NCBI GenBank assembly: GCA_016295895.1
Contig: JAEDKI010000076.1
Coordinates: 1 to 8,598, forward strand
Direction: 5' to 3'
Length of the DNA stretch: 8,598 nt
From: Clostridiaceae bacterium
GTDB lineage: Bacteria; Bacillota; Clostridia; Oscillospirales; Acutalibacteraceae
Part shown: positions 1 through 4,016 of the stretch, piece after piece
How the letters are laid out: each line of letters begins with the position of its first letter
How positions within the stretch are numbered: position 1 is the stretch's first letter
The notes under the pieces: model-generated
Database searches by the model: none
What the model saw: only the letters and a program-made list of their open reading frames with translations
What the model was told of the DNA's origin: nothing
Position numbers and translations under genes: made by a program

Positions 1-21
1 TGTTAATACAAATTACAAAAA

Positions 22-309
22 TCACCTTTCAGGTGGGGGGGTTCTTCTCTGCAACGCCTTTCCGATTTCGCTCAGCTCGCCTGTCTCTCTTATGTGCATG
101 AGCTCATGTGCTTTCGCAGATAAAGAAATCAGATTCCATTTGCGCCATGCATACTCGGGATAGTCCTTGACAGGATAGATGTGATGAACTCTTGTTGCTT
201 CAACTCTCTCGCCGTATCTCTTGAAGTGCTGACACATATAGCCGTCTCGTTTTAAGATTGAAGCCCGGAGCTTTCTCCACTTGTCCGAATGAATATTGAA
301 CGGTTCTAT
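22..309 (-). CDS. HNH endonuclease (phage, next to packaging genes), non-standard start
   Basis: This is a small HNH nuclease of the kind that sits beside the terminase genes in many Firmicutes phages and is thought to help cleavage during DNA packaging. Numbering from the only ATG (237), the catalytic pattern is visible: H18-H19 (VHHIYP), N35 (WNLISL) and H44/H48 (AHELMH). The homologous N-terminus clearly continues upstream: codons 309 to 238 read EPFNIHSDKWRKLRASIL then KRDGY, the usual opening of the family, with no ATG, GTG or TTG before the stop at 342-340. I therefore extend the gene to the ATA at 309, about 6 nt after a GGTGGG, giving 95 aa; the conservative start is 237 (71 aa). The family's CxxC knuckles are degraded: C-Q-H-F and S-A-K-A-H replace them, leaving one Cys. 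Identity as HNH is secure; the start, and whether the gene is intact, are not. Confidence 0.8.
   Translation of the reverse strand: MEPFNIHSDKWRKLRASILKRDGYMCQHFKRYGERVEATRVHHIYPVKDYPEYAWRKWNLISLSAKAHELMHIRETGELSEIGKALQRRTPPPER
23..35 (-). other. Small hairpin over HNH stop codon and next ribosome-binding site
   Basis: CACCT-TTC-AGGTG is a perfect 5-bp inverted repeat with a 3-base loop. On the minus-strand transcript it pairs the AAAGGTGA, a Shine-Dalgarno-like sequence overlapping the HNH stop (24-22), with the preceding CACCT. It may couple translation of the next gene, which starts beyond base 1, to passage of ribosomes through HNH. The stem is short and could be chance. Confidence 0.25.
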
Positions 310-475
310 GATTAACCCACCCCATGCCCTGTGCAGTCGCTATGCTACACTCAACTGTTCGATTGACTGATTAATTCAAACGCCCCACAATTATTAACTA
401 ACTGCGGAGCGTAAGAAGGAGGAAAGCAATGGTTCTCTTGCTATATATTCAGTTTACATCATCAACAGGCTGACA
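310..475. other. Gap between late regulator and HNH gene
   Basis: About 166 bases without a clear gene. On the minus strand it carries the downstream part of the putative late promoter and would form the 5' leader of the late transcript. On the plus strand it carries a TTGACT-17-CACAAT promoter-like pair and a strong AAGGAGG followed by a 14-codon frame (429-473). No tRNA-like fold or intrinsic terminator with a T-run was seen. Confidence 0.4.
363..391 (+). promoter_or_regulatory. Candidate antisense sigma-A-type promoter
   Basis: TTGACT (363-368), a 17-base spacer, then CACAAT (386-391) match the -35 and -10 consensus at 5/6 and 4/6 positions with ideal spacing. It points against all genes in the window and would transcribe toward the 3' end of the late-regulator gene. 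About 25 bases downstream is AAGGAGG (416-422) six bases before an ATG at 429. Sequence match only; AT-rich phage DNA produces such matches by chance. Confidence 0.25.
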
Positions 476-486
476 TTAAATGACAT
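442..486 (-). promoter_or_regulatory. Probable late-gene promoter with tandem ATGTCA boxes
   Basis: On the minus strand two ATGTCA hexamers (486-481 and 476-471) lie exactly 10 bp apart, one helical turn, overlapping the end of the DUF1492-type regulator gene. A TATATA (447-442) follows about 23 bases after the second box and could be the -10 element, which places the boxes near -38 and -48, typical for an activator replacing a poor -35. From memory, comparable ATGTCA-type repeats follow DUF1492/Xpf-like genes in other Clostridia prophages, where the regulator drives the packaging and structural genes. The arrangement is seen in the sequence; the function is inference. Confidence 0.45.
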
Positions 487-847
487 CTTTATTTTTACGA
501 GCGAATTCAGAATAAGCTTTTGTGAAGTTCCGATAAACCTGCCGTTCGCAATAGTTAACTTCTTCGGCGATCTCTTTAACGGTTTTAAATTCTATGTGCC
601 GTTTTTTGAGCAGCAAAATATAATCGGGATTGTCAAGCCGTTCAATTTGGCTTTTAATCTCAATCATCATTTTGAGAAGCTTCTCATTATTCGTCTCAAT
701 CTCTCGCCGAAGCATATCCGCTCGCTCGGTAACTTCTCCCGTGTTATCACTTTTTTGCAATTCAGATAAAAAAGCTAAATCGCAAAATAAGCCGTCACTC
801 CTCGCCTTTATCAAGTTAAGCTGTTCGAGATATTCTTTTGCAGTCAT
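476..847 (-). CDS. DUF1492-type, sigma-region-4-like late transcription regulator
   Basis: A 123-aa protein with the layout of the DUF1492 family: it opens MTAKEYLEQ, has a central helical, probably coiled-coil part (about 22-72) and the diagnostic DNPDYILLLKKRHIEFKTV segment, then a C-terminal helix-turn-helix (about 88-117: IAEEVNYCERQVYRNFTKA) that resembles sigma-factor region 4. Such proteins are positive regulators of phage late transcription and are usually encoded just before the packaging genes, as here. The start is ATG 847 with GGAGGG (858-853) five bases upstream. It lies 56 nt after the rolling-circle Rep-like gene, and its last codons overlap the putative late operator, so the likely target is directly downstream. 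One unusual feature is a Cys (C100) at the HTH turn. Family call confident; role inferred from context. Confidence 0.85.
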   Translation of the reverse strand: MTAKEYLEQLNLIKARSDGLFCDLAFLSELQKSDNTGEVTERADMLRREIETNNEKLLKMMIEIKSQIERLDNPDYILLLKKRHIEFKTVKEIAEEVNYCERQVYRNFTKAYSEFARKNKDVI

Positions 848-903
848 TCAATCCCTCCGATGGTTCTGATATCGTACATATTTACAAGGCTTTTCAAAAC
901 CGA

Positions 904-1617
904 TTATTCGGTTTGAATTTTTTTGACATATTTGAAATATAAAAATCCATAGTGATTTGATTTTGATTCAACAAAACGATAACCTTTCGGCGCTTTCGGA
1001 TGTTTGCGTTCTGAATAACTGTGATCAGATATTTCTTCCACTTCTTCCTTTTCGGGCTTGCGATCGTTATTGCTTTTCAATAAATGCTTTCCGCCTTGAT
1101 CTTCAGTCCAATGATTATAAAGATATGTAGCAAGTCCGCTGTAATCCTGACCGTAATCTATACCGTTATATCTGTTATGTTTTCTGAGATTCTCAATTCT
1201 TATAATCTCTCCGTATATCCATTGTTTTTGAATTATATCGGCAGGCAAACCTTCAGAAACCATGTGAAAATGGATTCTCGCAGTTCCTTTACCTCTGCCC
1301 ATGTAGATATAAATAATTGCATCTGGATATGCTCTTTTAAGTCGGCGATAGAAATTGCGGCGTATTATTCGAGCTTCATCCCATGTATGAACTTCCCAAT
1401 CATTATTGAAAGTTAACGTGCTGTAGAGTGAGCTCGGCGAAAATGTCGCATTGAACTGCTGAATGTGACGCATGAGAGCTCGCTTGGCGTTGAAAGCTTT
1501 TCTTTCTTCCGCATTTTCAAATCTCGGTCTGATGTTCAGATTTCTTCCTCTGTTTGATTTTCTATATATAATCGTTTCGGCAACTGCTCCGGAATATGTT
1601 GTCTGAAAAACTGTCAT
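904..1617 (-). CDS. Rolling-circle replication-associated (HUH-like) protein
   Basis: A 237-aa protein with the three-motif order of HUH rolling-circle Rep proteins: motif 1 as LYSTLTFNN (about 64-72), motif 2 as RIHFHMVSEG (114-123, the H-F-H metal site) and motif 3 around DYGQDYSGLATYLYNHW (154-170) with candidate nicking tyrosines. The C-terminal SYSERKHPKAP (200-210) resembles the WSxSRNLKxP block of phage members. Such enzymes nick one strand at an origin or related hairpin and join to the 5' end through tyrosine. The first ATG (1626) overlaps the Shine-Dalgarno AAGGA (1631-1627), so ATG 1617, seven bases further on, is the better start. The gene follows a 173-base gap with a 13-bp inverted repeat and a TATAAT, and precedes the late regulator. 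It may be a replication initiator or an accessory nicking enzyme; the sequence does not decide which. Confidence 0.8.
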   Translation of the reverse strand: MTVFQTTYSGAVAETIIYRKSNRGRNLNIRPRFENAEERKAFNAKRALMRHIQQFNATFSPSSLYSTLTFNNDWEVHTWDEARIIRRNFYRRLKRAYPDAIIYIYMGRGKGTARIHFHMVSEGLPADIIQKQWIYGEIIRIENLRKHNRYNGIDYGQDYSGLATYLYNHWTEDQGGKHLLKSNNDRKPEKEEVEEISDHSYSERKHPKAPKGYRFVESKSNHYGFLYFKYVKKIQTE

Positions 1618-1644
1618 TTTTATCATCCTTATATATTAATGTAT

Positions 1645-1650
1645 ATTATA
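1645..1650 (-). promoter_or_regulatory. Perfect TATAAT -10 upstream of the Rep gene
   Basis: The minus strand reads TATAAT, 27 bases before the preferred Rep start (1617). The -35 position at 17-base spacing (1673-1668) is GCGGGC, which is not a -35 box but is part of the inverted-repeat arm. If this is a promoter it would need help from a factor binding that arm. AT-rich surroundings make a chance TATAAT plausible. Confidence 0.3.
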
Positions 1651-1667
1651 AGCTTAAAACCCTCCTT

Positions 1668-1787
1668 GCCCGCCGAGAATGCAAAAAGGATTAAAAACTA
1701 ATTTATATTCGTTTTGACGCAGAATTGATTTGTTTGTTTATTTTGGTTTGGGTGATATATTAAATTGTCGGATAATTCTCGGCGGGC
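1668..1787 (-). repeat. 13-bp perfect inverted repeat flanking a 94-base loop
   Basis: GCCCGCCGAGAAT (1668-1680) and its exact reverse complement (1775-1787) enclose 94 bases. The GC-rich arms stand out in a strongly AT-rich stretch. On the minus-strand RNA the arms would close a long-range stem directly followed by AAGGAGG. No T-run follows on either strand, so it is not an intrinsic terminator. It shares blocks with the second inverted repeat at 7359-7421 and sits 42 bases before the first ATG of the Rep frame. Confidence 0.7.
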
Positions 1788-1799
1788 TTATAGTCTATA

Positions 1800-2024
1800 T
1801 TAATCAAGACCCTTTCTTTTTGGCCTTGGTTTATATCTTTCGCAATAGTTGCCGTGAGGCTGACAGCCACGGAGCTGACCTTCAATTAAGATATAACAGC
1901 AGCATGTGTTGAGCCAATCCTTAACTGCATATTTGAACCCTCTGAGCTCTCTGCGATAAAAACAACTTTTGCATATTGGCTGTAATTGCCATTTATTCTT
2001 TTCTTCTATTGTTCTTTCAGCCAT
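1800..2024 (-). CDS. Small Cys-rich phage protein (putative zinc finger)
   Basis: A 74-aa protein with a C-x2-C pair (C18, C21: ICKSCFYRR), a CCC cluster (41-43, CCCYIL), a RGC (C54) and a final C61 (NYCERY). This CxxC...CCxYIL-x2-G-x2-RGC...C-x2-Y spacing is a recurrent small-protein pattern in Clostridia phages, probably zinc-binding. The three adjacent cysteines are one more than the usual CC. The start is ATG 2024, with GGAG eight bases upstream, and the gene overlaps the end of the preceding one by 8 nt (ATGGCTGA), so it is probably translationally coupled. The C-terminus is basic (KPRPKRKG). It is the last gene before the non-coding gap. No function is known to me. Confidence 0.7.
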   Translation of the reverse strand: MAERTIEEKNKWQLQPICKSCFYRRELRGFKYAVKDWLNTCCCYILIEGQLRGCQPHGNYCERYKPRPKRKGLD

Positions 2025-2286
2025 TTCTCTCGCTCCAATCTAAAGCCTGTCCGCACTCTCCGCAAAAAGGCTTGCCATACTGAATGAATCTAACACCGCA
2101 ACGAGGGCAATAGACAAGGTCATAATCATTTTTAAAAACCAACGTGACCTTTTTCGGTATCTGCTTTTCAAGCGCTTCAACCGCCATTTCAAGTGCTTCT
2201 GCTATGTGTATCGCATAAAAAGGTTCTTTTCTGCTATGTATTTCATTGTGTTTTTTAATACGTATAACCGCTTCCTGCTCCGTCAT
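2017..2286 (-). CDS. Small zinc-ribbon phage protein
   Basis: An 89-aa protein with a helical N-terminal half (about 1-42, ending in IAEALEMAVEALEKQIP) and a C-terminal zinc ribbon: C60-P-R-C63 and C75-G-E-C78-GQALDW. This YCPxCG...CGxCGQALDW ending is very common in small phage early proteins of Firmicutes; the ribbon most likely binds one zinc and may mediate nucleic-acid or protein contact. Its ATG shares ATGA with the stop of the preceding gene, so translation is probably coupled. It has two Cys pairs, correctly spaced, and looks intact. Exact role unknown. Confidence 0.75.
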   Translation of the reverse strand: MTEQEAVIRIKKHNEIHSRKEPFYAIHIAEALEMAVEALEKQIPKKVTLVFKNDYDLVYCPRCGVRFIQYGKPFCGECGQALDWSERNG

Positions 2287-2564
2287 TCCCCGTCACCGTC
2301 CTTTCTTATGCCATAACTGCAAAAATCATTGGATGAAATGGATTCAGGTGTCGTCGGATAATAACAACAGAATAACTTGTTTTTATATTCTTTTGCGTAT
2401 TCGCAGTCCTTACACCTGACAACCTCAACCACATCGGCGGCAGGCTGTTTGTCTATAATTGCTTGCACCGTAGAATAACGAACCAATTCAGGGCGAATAG
2501 TTCTCGGCATAATTCTAACGGCTTTTATCAACGCTTCACGCTCTATGAATTCAGGCAATATCAT
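2283..2564 (-). CDS. Small phage protein with CxxC (VVRCKDCEYA type)
   Basis: A 93-aa protein with the familiar phage layout: an N-terminal helical part (FIEREALIKAV, QAIIDKQPAADVVEVV), then RCKDCEYA (C51, C54), CC at 66-67 and NDFCSYGIRK (C82). The four or five cysteines probably coordinate zinc. A frame with a TTG start at 2579 is possible, but ATG 2564 has AAGGAG (2575-2570) at a proper distance and removes most of the overlap, leaving 14 nt with the upstream gene. The stop overlaps the next start (ATGA). A family of this pattern is widespread in Clostridia phages without an assigned function. Confidence 0.75.
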   Translation of the reverse strand: MILPEFIEREALIKAVRIMPRTIRPELVRYSTVQAIIDKQPAADVVEVVRCKDCEYAKEYKNKLFCCYYPTTPESISSNDFCSYGIRKDGDGE

Positions 2565-2763
2565 CACGCTCCTTTTCAAGAATTCTTTTCATAAATTGCA
2601 AATATTTTAAAGCCCCTTTAATTCCGTCAATGCGTTCACAAATTTCTGCTGTGTTATGATGGAATTTTGAAAAGTTATCGTAATCCTTGTTGTCAAAAAT
2701 TTTTCCATTTTCGCATAGCAAAGATATAATTTCATCTTGTTGCTTCTTAGTCAGAATTCTCAT
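2551..2763 (-). CDS. Hypothetical small helical phage protein
   Basis: A 70-aa charged protein that I do not recognise. It is predicted largely helical (LTKKQQDEIISLLCEN at the start, ICERIDGIKGALKYLQFMKRILEKERDD at the end) with no Cys pairs, signal peptide or membrane segment. The start is ATG 2763 with GGTGAC six to eight bases upstream; it begins 6 nt after the YopX-type gene ends. Its last codons double as the ribosome-binding site of the next gene: GAAAAGGAGCGTGA encodes EKERD and carries AAGGAG. The same 14 bases occur at another junction (3835-3848). Position and coupling support a real gene. Confidence 0.65.
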   Translation of the reverse strand: MRILTKKQQDEIISLLCENGKIFDNKDYDNFSKFHHNTAEICERIDGIKGALKYLQFMKRILEKERDDIA

Positions 2764-2769
2764 TTTTTG

Positions 2770-3516
2770 TCACCGTACCTTTTTCAAAACAGATAAAAAA
2801 TTGTCAATCAAATCTTTATATTCGCCCTTCATGTAAAATACAGATGTAAAATGAATTCCATTAATGCTTGTTCCGTATTCAAAAACCTCGTGTCTGCACC
2901 ATTTTTCAACCCAATAATAAAGGCGTTTAATCGGAATGTTGAACACATCTGAATACCATCGAATTAACTCCGGCATCCACACAAAACCGTCATTGTTTCT
3001 TGACATCGCAACCACAAGAATAAGAAACTTCTTTTCTTCTTCTTTTCTTCGGTGAACATCGTTAAAAGGAACAAAATTCCCGCAACTCTCAAATCCGAAT
3101 AAATCGTAATTGTATGCATTGTTGCAGATGAAAATATCGCAATTATCGTGTATGTTGCCGATAATCAATAAATCATCGCCGTTAATGTTGTTACGGAAAT
3201 CAATAGAAAATCCGTCTGCTTTAACATAAAAACAGCCCTCATCATAAGTTACAATGCCAGCTTCTTCATTTTCTGTTAAGATATCAACAACATCTCCCTC
3301 AAAAATCTTCTTGCCGTTCTTGTCGGTCTTTCCAGTATACTGTCCGATTGTTTCGGGGATAACATATTCGCCGCTTATATTAAAGCGGTACGCCTCGCAA
3401 TTACTCGGAATAATCGCCGTTACCTTTCCGTGTTCACAATCATTAACACTTATTAAACTGCCCTCAACCCATTCGCCGTTGTCTATTCTTTTACCTCTGA
3501 ACAATATTTCACGCAT
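2770..3516 (-). CDS. YopX family protein with a C-terminal extension
   Basis: A 248-aa protein. Residues 1-125 are a clear YopX domain: MREILFRGKRIDNGEWVEG, the TIGQYTGKTDKNGKKIFEGD core (56-75) and the closing IIGNIHDN (118-125). YopX proteins are common in Firmicutes and other phages and their function is unknown. Most end soon after this point; here about 120 residues follow, including a charged linker (RRKEEEKK, 156-163) and a compact segment (about 171-240, WMPELIRWYSDVFNIPIKRLYYWVEKW) that could be a winged-helix-like domain. No ribosome-binding site precedes the internal Met at 171, so this looks like a true fusion, not two genes. The start is ATG 3516 with GGAGG seven bases upstream, overlapping the previous gene by 8 nt. 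Confidence 0.85.
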   Translation of the reverse strand: MREILFRGKRIDNGEWVEGSLISVNDCEHGKVTAIIPSNCEAYRFNISGEYVIPETIGQYTGKTDKNGKKIFEGDVVDILTENEEAGIVTYDEGCFYVKADGFSIDFRNNINGDDLLIIGNIHDNCDIFICNNAYNYDLFGFESCGNFVPFNDVHRRKEEEKKFLILVVAMSRNNDGFVWMPELIRWYSDVFNIPIKRLYYWVEKWCRHEVFEYGTSINGIHFTSVFYMKGEYKDLIDNFLSVLKKVR

Positions 3517-3829
3517 TTTCAGCCCTCCTGTTTCTAAAATCTATAATCTCATCGGAATATTTAACATAGATGTCGGATTCCATAAAGCCGTCAATTCTGA
3601 TTGTGTTGAACAATTTTCTTTCAGATACCATCCAATGGGCTTCTCGCATTATGGCGGCGAGAGATAAATAAGGAACGGTCATCACACTGATTTCATTGCC
3701 AAATCGTCCTATTGCTTTTTCTCGTTTGACTGATTTTTTGAAATTTCTATATACCTGTGTATTAGCTTCGATTTCCATACCAAAGGTTGTGCCGTCAAAT
3801 GAAACAGCGTGCAGAGCTTTGTCAGCCAT
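3509..3829 (-). CDS. Hypothetical phage protein
   Basis: A 106-aa protein that I do not recognise. It has a mixed beta/alpha look (ALHAVSFDGTTFGMEIEANTQVYRNF, then RKLFNTIRIDGFMESDIYV) and no Cys pairs, signal peptide or membrane segment. A GTG at 3838 is in frame but sits too close to AAGGAG (3845-3840); ATG 3829 (MADKALHAV) is the better start and gives an 8-nt ATGGCTGA overlap with the preceding gene. It is coupled in turn to the YopX gene by another 8-nt overlap. Likely an accessory early protein. Confidence 0.65.
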   Translation of the reverse strand: MADKALHAVSFDGTTFGMEIEANTQVYRNFKKSVKREKAIGRFGNEISVMTVPYLSLAAIMREAHWMVSERKLFNTIRIDGFMESDIYVKYSDEIIDFRNRRAENA

Positions 3830-4016
3830 TCTGTTCACGCTCCTTTTCTTTCTTAGTTGTTAAGTAACAACCTTTTATGTCTCCAACGTCAAATATTGCT
3901 TTGAGCTCTGAGCCGAGATATATTTTGATGAAATCACCCTGCTCAACTATTCTGTCGGCTTCAATGTTGACGATGAGACTTTCTTTCAGCATAGTGAAGA
4001 TCAAAGCTCTCGTCAT
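3822..4016 (-). CDS. Hypothetical small phage protein
   Basis: A 64-aa protein with a beta-rich, barrel-like look (SLIVNIEADRIVEQGDFIKIYLGSEL, then AIFDVGDIKGCYLTTK) and a charged tail. I do not recognise it. The ATG shares ATGA with the helicase-methyltransferase stop, and GGAGG (4030-4026) lies nine bases upstream, so it is translated with the big enzyme. Its last codons (KEKERE) form the ribosome-binding site for the next gene. It may be a small accessory factor, but nothing in the sequence shows its role. Confidence 0.65.
   Translation of the reverse strand: MTRALIFTMLKESLIVNIEADRIVEQGDFIKIYLGSELKAIFDVGDIKGCYLTTKKEKEREQNG

Larger units (their letters stand above)
1627..1799. other. Non-coding leader/origin-like gap upstream of Rep gene
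   Basis: This is the longest gap in the early region. It contains a 13-bp perfect inverted repeat (1668-1680 and 1775-1787) around a 94-base AT-rich loop. The plus strand of the loop is G/T-rich (tttgtttgtttattttgg, 1729-1746). An AAGGAGG (1667-1661) follows the stem with no start codon in range, then comes a TATAAT (1650-1645). No convincing ORF is present on either strand. Candidate roles are a structured 5' leader, a Rep nicking origin, or an operator for the Rep gene. Confidence 0.5.

Noticed and set aside
630..869. Plus-strand open frame opposite the late regulator
   Set aside because: It is low-complexity Ser/Leu/Ile-rich, lacks a ribosome-binding site and mirrors a well-supported minus-strand gene.
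848..903. Promoter in the 56-base gap before the late regulator
   Set aside because: TTGAAA is present but no good -10 lies at 16-18 bases; TACGAT is only 15 bases away. Readthrough from the Rep gene is sufficient.
1668..1787. Inverted repeat as an intrinsic terminator
   Set aside because: The loop is 94 bases and neither arm is followed by a T-run on either strand.
1668..1787. Miniature transposable element bounded by the 13-bp repeats
   Set aside because: No target-site duplication is visible outside the arms and the spacing differs from the second repeat; a leader or origin fits the position better.
3254..3667. 137-codon plus-strand open frame
   Set aside because: It is antisense to the YopX gene and its upstream neighbour, has no ribosome-binding site or recognisable motif, and is Ser/Pro/Leu-rich as expected from a shadow.
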